Positions 8,891 to 16,914 of a stretch of 64,000 nucleotides of DNA are shown one piece after another. Origin of the DNA: Thiosulfatihalobacter marinus (lineage in GTDB: Bacteria > Pseudomonadota > Alphaproteobacteria > Rhodobacterales > Rhodobacteraceae); the NCBI RefSeq assembly GCF_016019955.1, contig NZ_JAECRZ010000005.1, positions 1 to 64,000 of the forward strand, read 5' to 3'. The notes below the pieces were generated by a model, which saw only the letters and a list, made by a program, of their open reading frames with translations, ran no database searches and was not told the DNA's origin. How positions within the stretch are numbered: position 1 is the stretch's first letter; the number at the start of each line of letters is the position of its first letter. A program made the translations under genes and the position numbers.

Positions 8891-8946
8891 GAGTATTTTT
8901 GGCAAAATGAAGAGCGGGTCCATCCTTCATTTTGCCCCAAATACTC
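8891..8946. repeat. palindromic intergenic element A
   Basis: Two 22-base arms (8891-8912 and 8925-8946) are inverted copies with two mismatches; the left arm reads GAGTATTTTTGGCAAAATGA. The element is closely related to the one at 13684-13745. It sits in the 295-base gap between mcl1 and the lysE-family gene, which otherwise holds nothing recognisable. It could act as a terminator or as a mobile or structural repeat. Confidence 0.75.
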
Positions 8947-9106
8947 AAACAGGCTCAGCTTGCTGAGCCACGCCCAACCAGAGGAAGGGCCGCAGGCCAC
9001 GACGATGGGCGGGAGCGATCCGGTGCCGGCAAATCATCAGGGTTCGTGGGGGCAGGCGCACGAATTTTGATTCCCTTGTGCGGCGGATTTGCGACAGGTT
9101 GAAGCC

Positions 9107-9703
9107 ATGACACCTGAAACTCTCGTGGCTCTCAGCCTTTACGCCTTTGTGTCTTCGGTCACGCCGGGACCGAATAACCTGATGCTGATGGCCTCGGGTG
9201 CCAATTTCGGTTTTCTGCGCACCGTGCCTCACATGCTGGGGATCGGGGTGGGGTTTGTGGTAATGATCCTGCTGGTCGGGATCGGATTGATGCAGCTTTT
9301 TGATGCCATGCCGCTTGCTCATGACGTGTTGCGCGGCATTTCTGTGGCCTATCTTTTGTGGCTGGCTTGGAAAGTGGCCCATGCCGGGGCGCCTGAAAGG
9401 AGAGTGGGCGCGGGGCGTCCGATGACATTTTTGCAAGCGGCACTGTTCCAGTGGGTCAATCCCAAGGCCTGGAGCATGGCACTGACCGCGATTGCGCTTT
9501 ACGCGCCTGATCGGTCCATCTGGGCGATCGGCCTTGTGGGGGCGGTTTTCGGCGCGATCAATTTGCCCAGCGTCAGCTTGTGGACAGTGTTGGGAAAGCA
9601 GATACGGCGGCTACTGACTTCGCGCGTGCGATTGGCGGTGTTCAACTGGACGATGGCGGCGCTGTTGGTGGCTTCGCTTTATCCGGTTGTTTTCGAAGGC
9701 TGA
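9107..9703 (+). CDS. LysE/RhtB family exporter
   Basis: A 198-residue inner-membrane protein with about six hydrophobic segments. The family signature SSVTPGPNNLMLMASGANFG lies at residues 12-31, and the conserved FQWVNPKAW is near residue 115. Members export amino acids such as lysine, threonine or homoserine lactone; the substrate here cannot be told. The ATG at 9107 is used because the family begins just before this motif. Its 3' end overlaps the convergent GyrI-like gene by 25 bases. Confidence 0.85.
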   Translation: MTPETLVALSLYAFVSSVTPGPNNLMLMASGANFGFLRTVPHMLGIGVGFVVMILLVGIGLMQLFDAMPLAHDVLRGISVAYLLWLAWKVAHAGAPERRVGAGRPMTFLQAALFQWVNPKAWSMALTAIALYAPDRSIWAIGLVGAVFGAINLPSVSLWTVLGKQIRRLLTSRVRLAVFNWTMAALLVASLYPVVFEG

Positions 9704-10320
9704 ATTGGTTGTCGCAGAAGGGTGCGTTGTTTTTCTGGCGCGACGCGGCGCGGGTCTCCGAGATAGATCTCGTGATGTGGTCCGTTGAAGGTGCCGCCCA
9801 GTTCGGACATCAGTACGTCGTGCAAATGCGCGAGTGTCGGTGCCTCGTTCGCATAGGGGCCGACATGCAGGGTTTGCAGGCAGTCACCTTTTTGTCGCCG
9901 CTCCAGCCGCAGCGCACTCAATACCGCGATGTCCGCGCCCTTGCGGGTCAGCTTGCCGCGCATCAAGGCGCGCGCGGTTTCAAGCTCTGAAGCGGTCGTG
10001 TGATCGGGCTGGCGAATCAGGGTTGCCCATTGCCACGCCGCGCGTTCGCCGGTGAGGAACACGGCGGGATCCTCGGCCCACCAGAGCGCCTCGAGCGGAG
10101 GCACGACGAAATCGGCGCCTTTGGCCTTGTGGGCAAACTTTAGGGCATAGGCCACCGGGTACAGCACCGCGAGCGCGTTCGCATAGGTGGGGCCAGAGGG
10201 ATCGCCCTGGCCGTCGATGGCAAGGAATGTCATCTCTGGTACGGTGATCCGATCCCAGCGGCCCGGTTTGCCGGTGTAAAACGGTTTGTCCGCTGTCTTG
10301 AAGTCGTGCTTGTCGTGCAT
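9679..10320 (-). CDS. GyrI-like small-molecule-binding protein
   Basis: A 213-residue cytosolic protein of the stand-alone GyrI-like class. Typical segments are FLAIDGQGDPSG near residue 33, VVPPLEALWWAEDP in the middle, and LQTLHVGPYANEAPTLAHLH towards the end. These proteins bind or hydrolyse small hydrophobic molecules. The gene starts one base after the AraC-GyrI regulator gene ends, so the two are an operon: a free effector-binding domain made with a regulator that has the same kind of domain fused. Confidence 0.8.
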   Translation of the reverse strand: MHDKHDFKTADKPFYTGKPGRWDRITVPEMTFLAIDGQGDPSGPTYANALAVLYPVAYALKFAHKAKGADFVVPPLEALWWAEDPAVFLTGERAAWQWATLIRQPDHTTASELETARALMRGKLTRKGADIAVLSALRLERRQKGDCLQTLHVGPYANEAPTLAHLHDVLMSELGGTFNGPHHEIYLGDPRRVAPEKQRTLLRQPIQPSKTTG

Positions 10321-10321
10321 G

Positions 10322-11158
10322 TCATGCGCCTTTCAGCGGCAGGCAGATTTCGGTGAGCAGGCTTTCGGGTGGGGTTTCCAGAGGAGAGTTGAGAGACAGT
10401 TCATAGCAGGGGGCGTCATCGGGCAGTTCCCCTGATTGCGAAAGCCACGTGCCGTAGAGCATATCGTAGCCCTTTTGCAGCTGGGCATAGGGCCCCTTGA
10501 AGGTCAGCACCGCGACACGCCCGCCGGCCAGCATTGCTGATTCAAGCCCCTCGGGCAGGGAGTTTTCGCGCCATTCGGCCCCGGCAAAGCTGCGCAGGTC
10601 GGATTCGGGAGTGGCGGTGGGATCGTCGTAGTAGATCCCGACCATGAGGCCAAGCTTTGGCCAAAGGCCTCGTGTCTGGGCGAAGGCCGAGACCGCATCA
10701 AAGCTGCGCCCGATCCGGGCATAGGCGCCGCGATGAGGCAGTCCGGCAATGGTGCGGGGCGGATCGGTGCGGATGGTGACGGGATACATGGCAAGAACCT
10801 GTGGCTGGTTGGACGGCAAGGGTGGCAGGACACCGCCCTTTTGGCGGAAAGCCAGTGGGCTGAGGCCATACTGGCCGGTAAAGGCGCGGGAAAAGCTGCG
10901 TGTATTTTCATACCCGACCTTGGCGGCGATCGTAGACACGGGGGCGGTGTGGTCCAATAGCAGGTTGGCCGCACGGTGAAGGCGCACACGGCGCACGGCC
11001 TGGGCACAGGTTTCACCGGTCATGGTGTGAAACACGCGATGCCAGTGAAACCGAGACAGCGCCGCCACATCCGCCAGTCGGTCCAGCGACAGATCGCCTG
11101 CCGGGTTGTCATGGATGTAGCGCAGCACGCGCATCAGCCTGTCTTCGTAGCTTTGCAT
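10322..11158 (-). CDS. AraC family regulator with C-terminal GyrI-like domain
   Basis: A 278-residue Rob/SoxS-like regulator. Residues 5-105 form the two helix-turn-helix units (DLSLDRLADVAALSRFHWHR, then VGYENTRSFSRAFTGQYG), and the rest is a GyrI-like effector-binding domain (PPRTIAGLPHRGAY, LTFKGPYAQLQKGYDML). The start at 11158 gives the normal short leader before the DNA-binding domain; the frame is open to 11260. It probably controls its own operon, including the GyrI-like gene that follows one base later. The inducer is unknown. Confidence 0.85.
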   Translation of the reverse strand: MQSYEDRLMRVLRYIHDNPAGDLSLDRLADVAALSRFHWHRVFHTMTGETCAQAVRRVRLHRAANLLLDHTAPVSTIAAKVGYENTRSFSRAFTGQYGLSPLAFRQKGGVLPPLPSNQPQVLAMYPVTIRTDPPRTIAGLPHRGAYARIGRSFDAVSAFAQTRGLWPKLGLMVGIYYDDPTATPESDLRSFAGAEWRENSLPEGLESAMLAGGRVAVLTFKGPYAQLQKGYDMLYGTWLSQSGELPDDAPCYELSLNSPLETPPESLLTEICLPLKGA

Positions 11159-11311
11159 CCGGTCCTCGTATCTGGTGCCTTTCAGCTGTGCCACGCGGGT
11201 GGGGCACAAGTCTTGCTGAACTTCGGGTATCAGAATCGCCGGGATTGCGCCCCGTTGCAATTACGCGCCGTCAGCGTCATATAGCGAAAACGTGACATCC
11301 CGGAGTGATCC

Positions 11312-12274
11312 ATGACCAATTATCTCGACTTCGAAAAACCGCTGGCCGAAATCGAAGGCAAGGCCGAGGAGTTGCGGGCGATGGCCCGGCAGAACGCGGA
11401 AATGGATGTGAGCGATGAGGCCGCGGCACTGGATCGCAAGGCCGCAGAACTGTTGGGCGATCTTTACAAGGATTTGACACCCTGGCGTAAATGCCAGGTG
11501 GCGCGGCATCCCGCGCGCCCCCATTGCAAGGACTACATAGACGCGCTGTTTTCCGAGTACACGCCGCTGGCCGGGGACCGGAACTTTGCTGACGACCATG
11601 CGGTCATGGGCGGGCTGGCGCGGTTCAATGACAAACCGGTTATGGTGATCGGCCATGAAAAGGGCAATGACACCAAATCGCGCATCGAACGCAACTTTGG
11701 CATGGCGCGCCCGGAAGGCTATCGCAAGGCGATTCGCCTGATGGAGATGGCTGACAAGTTCGGCCTGCCGGTGGTGACGCTAGTGGACACGCCCGGCGCC
11801 TATCCGGGCAAGGGTGCCGAAGAACGGGGCCAGTCGGAGGCGATTGCGCGCGCCACCGAGAAATGCCTGCAAATCGGAGTTCCGCTGGTTTCGGTGGTGA
11901 TCGGCGAAGGCGGATCGGGTGGGGCGGTGGCCTTTGCCACGGCCAACCGTGTCGCGATGCTGGAGCATTCGGTCTATTCGGTAATCTCGCCAGAGGGCTG
12001 CGCGTCGATCCTGTGGAAGGATGCGGACAAAATGCGCGAAGCCGCCGAAGCGCTGCGGCTGACGGCACAGGATCTCAGGAAACTGGGGGTGGCGGACCGG
12101 ATCATCGACGAACCTTTGGGTGGCGCACATCGCGACCGCGCCAGGACCATCGAGGCCGTGGGCGCGGCGATTGCCGAGATGCTCGACGAGATGGGCAACC
12201 AAAAGCCGAAAGACCTTGTCAAGGCACGACGCGAAAAGTTTCTGGGGTTGGGCGCCAAGGGTCTTGCCGCCTGA
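11312..12274 (+). CDS. accA: acetyl-CoA carboxylase carboxyltransferase subunit alpha
   Basis: A 320-residue subunit that, with AccD, transfers carboxyl from carboxybiotin to acetyl-CoA to give malonyl-CoA, the first step of fatty-acid synthesis. Family segments are [17 protein letters not shown] at the N-terminus, [36 protein letters not shown], and the oxyanion-hole region [15 protein letters not shown]. Length matches the bacterial subunit. It is monocistronic or followed by the exporter gene 37 bases later. Confidence 0.96.
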   Translation: MTNYLDFEKPLAEIEGKAEELRAMARQNAEMDVSDEAAALDRKAAELLGDLYKDLTPWRKCQVARHPARPHCKDYIDALFSEYTPLAGDRNFADDHAVMGGLARFNDKPVMVIGHEKGNDTKSRIERNFGMARPEGYRKAIRLMEMADKFGLPVVTLVDTPGAYPGKGAEERGQSEAIARATEKCLQIGVPLVSVVIGEGGSGGAVAFATANRVAMLEHSVYSVISPEGCASILWKDADKMREAAEALRLTAQDLRKLGVADRIIDEPLGGAHRDRARTIEAVGAAIAEMLDEMGNQKPKDLVKARREKFLGLGAKGLAA

Positions 12275-12311
12275 ACCTTGCACGCGACCCGGCCCTTGGT
12301 AGGGTGGCGTC

Positions 12312-13634
12312 GTGTGGAACGTTCTGAAAAACCGTGAATTCGCACGCCTGTTCGGCGCGCAGGTGGTGGCGCTGACGGGCACCGGCCTGCTGACCGTGGC
12401 GCTGGGCCTGCTGGCGTTCGATCTGGCCGGCCCGGCTGCGGGTGCAGTTCTGGGCACGGCTTATGCCATCAAGATGATTGCCTATGTGGGTCTGTCGCCG
12501 ATTGCCGGCGCTTTGGTGGCACGGCTGCCCCGGCGGGCGGTTCTGGTGGCGATGGACGCGGTTCGCTTCGTTGTGGCGCTGAGTCTACCGTTCGTGGAAA
12601 CGATCGGGCAGGTCTATGCGTTGGTATTCCTGCTTCAGGCCGCCTCGGCCACGTTTACGCCGACGTTCCAGGCCATGATCCCCGATATACTGACCGAGGA
12701 AGCGGCATATACGCGCGGGCTGTCGCTCTCGCGGCTGGCCTATGACCTCGAAAATCTCCTCTCGCCGGCTTTGGCGGGGATGCTGTTGCTGGTCATGAGT
12801 TATCACGGGTTGTTTGCGGGGACGGCGGTCGGGTTTCTCGGATCCGGCCTTCTGATCCTGCGCACGAAACCGCCGGTGCGTATGCCCGAGGTGGCCCGCC
12901 CGTTTTTCCAGCGCATGACGCGGGGAAGCTGGATCTACCTGAATACGCCTCGCCTGCGGGGGCTGCTGGTCTTCAACCTGGGCGCCGCGGCCGTGGGGGC
13001 GTTCGTACTGGTCAATACGGTGGTACTGGTACGGGAAACATACGGGTTGGGCGAAGCGGCGCTCGCGCTTGCGATGGGCGCGTTCGGAGCAGGCAGCATG
13101 GCCGCGGCGCTGGCCCTGCCGTACTTGCTGGACCGGGTTGCGGATCGGCGGGTCATGGGCGTGGCGTCGGGGCTTCTGGCAGGGCTGACGCTGGCGCATG
13201 GCGCATGGATGGGGCTGTTTGGGCCGGTTGCGTGGGGCGGGTTCCTGGGGCTATGGACGCTGACGGGATTGTTCTATTCTGCGGTGTTGACACCGGCGGG
13301 AAGGCTTCTGCGCCGGTCCTCCCACGTAGAGGACCGCTCGGCAGTATTTACAGCGCAATTCGCGCTGAGCCATGCGTGTTGGCTGATCACCTATCCTCTG
13401 GCCGGGTATGTGGCCACTTGGGGCGCGATGTGGGCGTCGCTGACATTGATGGGAGCCGTGGCCGCCCTGGCCACCGGACTGGCGCTGTTGTTTTGGCGAT
13501 CCGATGCGGCGGTGAAGCACAGCCACCCCGAACTGGCAGCGGACCACCCGCATGTGGTGGCGCATGGCATCGGGCCGCACCGGCATGTGATCGTGATCGA
13601 CGATGAACACCGGGTATGGCCTTCTCAAGGGTAA
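12312..13634 (+). CDS. MFS exporter, NreB-like with His-rich tail
   Basis: A 440-residue inner-membrane protein with about 10-12 hydrophobic segments. The N-terminal LKNREFARLFGAQVVALTGT and the RGLSLSRLAYDLENLLSP segment recall the NreB/NrsD nickel-resistance exporters. The last 35 residues contain about nine histidines (HSHPELAADHPH, HRHVIVIDDEHRVWP), a soluble metal-binding tail also found in that group. Ni2+ or Co2+ efflux is therefore the favoured role but is an inference. The GTG at 12312 is the only start that keeps the family N-terminus. Confidence 0.7.
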   Translation: MWNVLKNREFARLFGAQVVALTGTGLLTVALGLLAFDLAGPAAGAVLGTAYAIKMIAYVGLSPIAGALVARLPRRAVLVAMDAVRFVVALSLPFVETIGQVYALVFLLQAASATFTPTFQAMIPDILTEEAAYTRGLSLSRLAYDLENLLSPALAGMLLLVMSYHGLFAGTAVGFLGSGLLILRTKPPVRMPEVARPFFQRMTRGSWIYLNTPRLRGLLVFNLGAAAVGAFVLVNTVVLVRETYGLGEAALALAMGAFGAGSMAAALALPYLLDRVADRRVMGVASGLLAGLTLAHGAWMGLFGPVAWGGFLGLWTLTGLFYSAVLTPAGRLLRRSSHVEDRSAVFTAQFALSHACWLITYPLAGYVATWGAMWASLTLMGAVAALATGLALLFWRSDAAVKHSHPELAADHPHVVAHGIGPHRHVIVIDDEHRVWPSQG

Positions 13635-13651
13635 GCGGGGGCGCTGCCCCC

Positions 13652-13676
13652 CGTTGAAAATCAAAGATTTTCAACG
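13652..13676 (+). terminator. hairpin behind the NreB-like gene
   Basis: CGTTGAAAATC (13652-13662) and GATTTTCAACG (13666-13676) are perfect inverted copies around AAA, 18 bases after the exporter stop. The stem is strong. A second palindrome (13684-13745) follows immediately. Confidence 0.6.
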
Positions 13677-13683
13677 CCCCCCG

Positions 13684-13745
13684 GAGTATTTCCGGAACAA
13701 TGAAAGCGGGTGGTGGTACTGTCTTTCAATGTTCCGAAAATACTC
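13684..13745. repeat. palindromic intergenic element B
   Basis: Two 23-base arms (13684-13706 and 13723-13745) are inverted copies with two mismatches; the left arm begins GAGTATTTCCGGAACAATGA. It shares its GAGTATTT..GG..CAATGAAAG plan with element A at 8891. Both sit behind a plus-strand gene and are preceded by a CCGG-type run. Confidence 0.75.
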
Positions 13746-13769
13746 ATTGCGCAGGAATTGCCGCGCGCG

Positions 13770-14423
13770 TCACCGTGCGAGAAGGCGCAGGCCCTGAGTG
13801 ACATCGGTGCGCACGGCAAGGCGCAGGCCTGGCTCGTCTCCAGCGCGCAGAGCCGCGATGATCAGTCGGTGATAATGTGGCGGTTCTGTCTTGCGCAGGC
13901 GACCGTAGAGCGCGCGCATGGTAGGGCCGAGTTGCAGCCAGACGGTTTCTGCCATGGCAAGCATCGCGGGCGCCTGCGCGCGCAGGTACAGCGTACGGTG
14001 GAATTCGAGATTCGATTGGATATAGCCCACCGCGTCGCGGCGCGCGACGGCCTCGGACACGTTGGAATTTATGGCCGTCAGGCGTTCGATCAGCGCCATG
14101 TGGGCGCGGGGTAAGGCGCGGCTGGCCAGTTCGACCTCGATCAGGGCTCGAAGGGCCGCAAGTTCTTCGAGGCGTTCGGAGGTAAGCTCGGGGGTGGAGA
14201 CCCGCCCCGAGCTGGACAGGAACAGCGCCCCTTCGGCGACAAGGCGGCGCACGGCCTCTCGGGCCGGGGTCATCGAGACGCCGAATTCCTTGCCGATGCC
14301 GCGCAGGGTGAGTGCCTCGCCCGGGGCAAGGCGGCCATACATGATGCGCGTGCGCAGAGCTCGATAGACGCGGTCATGGGCGGACGTGGACGCGTCTTGC
14401 TGGGGGCGGGGTGGGTTTATCAT
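13770..14423 (-). CDS. GntR family (FCD) transcriptional regulator
   Basis: A 217-residue regulator: winged helix at residues 15-80 (VYRALRTRIMYGRLAPGEAL, then GVSMTPAREAVRRLVAEGAL) and a helical FCD ligand-binding domain (LRALIEVELASRAL, HRTLYLRA). The start at 14423 gives a normal short N-terminus; the frame is open for 90 more codons but these are low-complexity and unlike the family. A perfect 12-base palindrome 7 bases upstream may be its operator. The target genes are not evident from the neighbours. Confidence 0.85.
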   Translation of the reverse strand: MINPPRPQQDASTSAHDRVYRALRTRIMYGRLAPGEALTLRGIGKEFGVSMTPAREAVRRLVAEGALFLSSSGRVSTPELTSERLEELAALRALIEVELASRALPRAHMALIERLTAINSNVSEAVARRDAVGYIQSNLEFHRTLYLRAQAPAMLAMAETVWLQLGPTMRALYGRLRKTEPPHYHRLIIAALRAGDEPGLRLAVRTDVTQGLRLLAR

Positions 14424-14430
14424 CCCATGA

Positions 14431-14442
14431 ATGTGATCACAT
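14431..14442. promoter_or_regulatory. palindromic operator candidate before the GntR gene
   Basis: ATGTGATCACAT is a perfect 12-base palindrome immediately upstream of the start codon at 14423. GntR-family dimers bind sites of this size, so autoregulation is plausible. Confidence 0.5.
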
Positions 14443-14467
14443 ATTCCCCCGGGGTCAATCGGACACT

Positions 14468-15163
14468 TCAGCCGGTGACAAAACGGTACTTGTGCAGGTG
14501 ATGCCCGTGGTCGCGCAGCCAGCGGCGCGGGCTTTCGTATGGGCCGTGGATGCGTTCGACCGTGGTCCAGAATGCCGGAGCATGGTTCATTTCGGCCAGG
14601 TGGGCGACCTCGTGCGCGGCGACGTAATCGAGCACTTCGGGCGGGGCCATGACCAGCCGCCATGAGAACATCAGTGCGCCTCGGGAAGAACACGACCCCC
14701 ATCGCGAACGCGTGTCGCGCAGGGTCAGCCGCGTATGGCTGCGACCCAGGCAGGCGGAGTAGTGGGTGACGGCCTCGCTCAGGAGATGGCGGGCGAGTTC
14801 CTTGAGATAGCCTTGAAGGCGGGCGCCGGTGCGGGCCGAATCGCCAGGCACGGCAATGCTGTCATGACCGAGCACGATGCTGCGCCCGGAGCCAGCCACC
14901 ACGTGGCGCATCTGCCCGGCAATGGGCAGTGTCGTGCCGAGGGTGACGGGCCGTTGCGCCGGGCTATGGGCCAGTTGTCGGGACAGCCAGTCGCGTTTGT
15001 CGCGGGCGAAGGCCAGCGCCTCGGCATCCCGCACACCCTTGGGCAGGGTCAGCGTGATGCGACCGTCCAGCCGCGAGACCCGCAAGCTGATACGCCGCGC
15101 GCGCGCCGAACGGCGCAGCGTGACCGTCAACGGCGGCGTTCCGGGGAGGATATGTTGCGTCAT
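14468..15163 (-). CDS. YgjP-type (DUF45) zinc metallopeptidase
   Basis: A 231-residue SprT-fold protein. Zinc ligands are in AAHEVAHLAEMNHAPAFW (His184, His188 and His194, with catalytic Glu185), and the preceding TRSRWGSCSS motif (151-160) is typical of the DUF45/YgjP family. There is no signal peptide, so it is likely cytosolic. Its substrate is unknown; the family is often annotated as M48-like. It lies upstream of the GntR gene on the same strand. Confidence 0.85.
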   Translation of the reverse strand: MTQHILPGTPPLTVTLRRSARARRISLRVSRLDGRITLTLPKGVRDAEALAFARDKRDWLSRQLAHSPAQRPVTLGTTLPIAGQMRHVVAGSGRSIVLGHDSIAVPGDSARTGARLQGYLKELARHLLSEAVTHYSACLGRSHTRLTLRDTRSRWGSCSSRGALMFSWRLVMAPPEVLDYVAAHEVAHLAEMNHAPAFWTTVERIHGPYESPRRWLRDHGHHLHKYRFVTG

Positions 15164-15272
15164 GCGCGTTCCTTGGCCGGTTTGAGCGTGTTACCCTTTG
15201 ACACGCCTCTTTTGATATGGCAGGTGGCGCGAACCGTCGAGTAGACTCACACCGAATTAAAGGGGATTACCC

Positions 15273-15599
15273 ATGCCCAAGGAAGAATGGGGCGTCAAGC
15301 GCGTGTGCCCGACCACCGGCAAACGCTTTTATGACCTGAACAAGAACCCGATCGTCAGCCCGTATACTGGCGAGGTTGTGGAAGTGGAAGCCGGCAAGAG
15401 CCGGATGATCGCGGCTGATGCCGAGGATGCAGTTACGGCCAAGGCCAAGGCTGCGGCTACGGATGATTCCGATGCGGTTCTGGACGACGATGATTCCGTC
15501 GATCTGGAGCTTGAGGACGATGTTCTGGACGATGATGAAGACGACAATGTGTCGTTGGACGAAATCGCCGACGTGCCCAGTAACGAAGACGATGAATAA
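15273..15599 (+). CDS. TIGR02300 (FYDLN acid) family protein
   Basis: A 108-residue protein with a short conserved head (VKRVCPTTGKRFYDLNKNP, then IVSPYTGE) and a very acidic tail of Asp and Glu (about residues 65-108). This arrangement defines the alphaproteobacterial FYDLN-acid family of unknown function. It is monocistronic, with a hairpin behind it and tRNA-Ala downstream. Confidence 0.9.
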   Translation: MPKEEWGVKRVCPTTGKRFYDLNKNPIVSPYTGEVVEVEAGKSRMIAADAEDAVTAKAKAAATDDSDAVLDDDDSVDLELEDDVLDDDEDDNVSLDEIADVPSNEDDE

Positions 15600-15606
15600 A
15601 TTTTTC

Positions 15607-15636
15607 GGGGCGGGATTTTCCACTTGATCCCGCCCC
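15607..15636 (+). terminator. terminator hairpin behind the TIGR02300 gene
   Basis: GGGGCGGGAT (15607-15616) pairs perfectly with ATCCCGCCCC (15627-15636). It begins 7 bases after the stop codon and lies before tRNA-Ala. The T-run precedes rather than follows the stem. Confidence 0.6.
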
Positions 15637-15681
15637 GGCGAGCGCCTAAATAGCGCGCACAAGCCGATGGCTTGGAAATTT

Positions 15682-15757
<76 letters not shown>

Positions 15758-15816
15758 AATCCTTCTGATTTACGTTCTGATGACTGCGCCGTTGGCTGCT
15801 GAATGTCATTTGTCCC

Positions 15817-16803
15817 TCACTGATCACGCAGTCTCAGGGTGGCCGTGAAGCGATGCGTTTTTTGGTTTGATGGTTGGTCCGGATCGGCAAGAAGACCGAC
15901 CGCCCGTCGCGCCAAAGGCTCGACCGGGACCGCCACGGTTGTCAGGCCGTTGCCGATCCAACTATAGAATGACGGATCACCATAGCCGACAAACCCGAAT
16001 CCCTTGCCGCGCAGGGCGTCCCCTTCCATCAGCGCCTTGAGGGCGCCGCTGGACAGTTCGAACCCGCCACAGACAAGCGCCGTAGCCGCCCCCGTTTCCA
16101 GGAGCCGCGACACCTGGCTGTAGGCTCCGTCCAGCGTGGCGTCGCCGGTGAAAATCAGTTCCGGCGTGTCGGGCAGATTGGCCGCGCGTATGCCTTTCTG
16201 GAAAGCCGTCGCGCGGGCGCGGCCCGACGACAGGGCCTGATCGGCGCCGACATAGGCAATTCTGCTGTGGCCCTTCGCGACGAGATGGGCCACCGCGCCG
16301 GCGATGGCTTTGTCATCCTCGATTTGTACGGAAAAGTCGGGCGGGGGTGTGTCGCGGGTTCGGATCAGGTGCACGACTGTCATGTTGGCCGTTGCCGGCT
16401 GGCCCGGCAGCGGCGCGCCCGGCGCCGGGACCATTACCACGCCATCTGCCTGGATTTCCGACAGCCGCGCAAGCGCCATGGTCTCGGTCTCGGGATCGTC
16501 GCCGGTCAGATGAATGATCAGTTGCAGCGACGCGTCTTCGCAGGCCAGCGCCATGGCATTGGCAAAGCGGGCGTAGAATTCATTGACGATATTGGGCAGC
16601 AACAGGCCGACGATCCGGGTGCGACCGCCACGCATGGTGCGCGCGGCGGCATTGCGCACATAGCCAAGTTCGTGCGCGCGGCGCAGAACCGCGTCGCGAG
16701 TTGCCTTTTGCACATTGGGGTGCCCGGTAAGCGCGCGCGACACCGTCATGTGTGAAATCCCGAGGTCACGGGCTATGGACTTTATGGTTACGCGGCCCGA
16801 CAC
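15817..16803 (-). CDS. LacI family regulator of the kinase-enolase operon
   Basis: A 328-residue LacI-type repressor: helix-turn-helix at about residues 6-27 (ARDLGISHMTVSRALTG) and a periplasmic-binding-protein-like sensor domain (RIVGLLLPNIVNEFYARF, GHSRIAYVGADQ). The GTG at 16803 is chosen because the DNA-binding domain begins at once and an AGAAGGGG site lies upstream; the frame extends another 114 codons without family similarity. It is divergent from the kinase operon, with a perfect 16-base palindrome between them, so it very likely controls that operon. The sensor ligand is presumably the pathway substrate. Confidence 0.88.
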   Translation of the reverse strand: MSGRVTIKSIARDLGISHMTVSRALTGHPNVQKATRDAVLRRAHELGYVRNAAARTMRGGRTRIVGLLLPNIVNEFYARFANAMALACEDASLQLIIHLTGDDPETETMALARLSEIQADGVVMVPAPGAPLPGQPATANMTVVHLIRTRDTPPPDFSVQIEDDKAIAGAVAHLVAKGHSRIAYVGADQALSSGRARATAFQKGIRAANLPDTPELIFTGDATLDGAYSQVSRLLETGAATALVCGGFELSSGALKALMEGDALRGKGFGFVGYGDPSFYSWIGNGLTTVAVPVEPLARRAVGLLADPDQPSNQKTHRFTATLRLRDQ

Positions 16804-16879
16804 GATGCGCCCCTTCTTTTCCGCAGGAATAGCATTCCTGGCCGTCAGTGTCTTGACAGAAGTCCCGTGAAAACTGTAG

Positions 16880-16895
16880 ATGTTCACGTGAACAT
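16880..16895. promoter_or_regulatory. LacI-type operator
   Basis: ATGTTCACGTGAACAT is a perfect 16-base palindrome with the central CG usual for LacI-family sites. It lies 77 bases before the regulator start and just before the kinase ribosome site, which makes the kinase start at 16915 more likely than an upstream GTG at 16867. Confidence 0.75.
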
Positions 16896-16914
16896 TGCAA
16901 GGAGTTTTGCCGCT

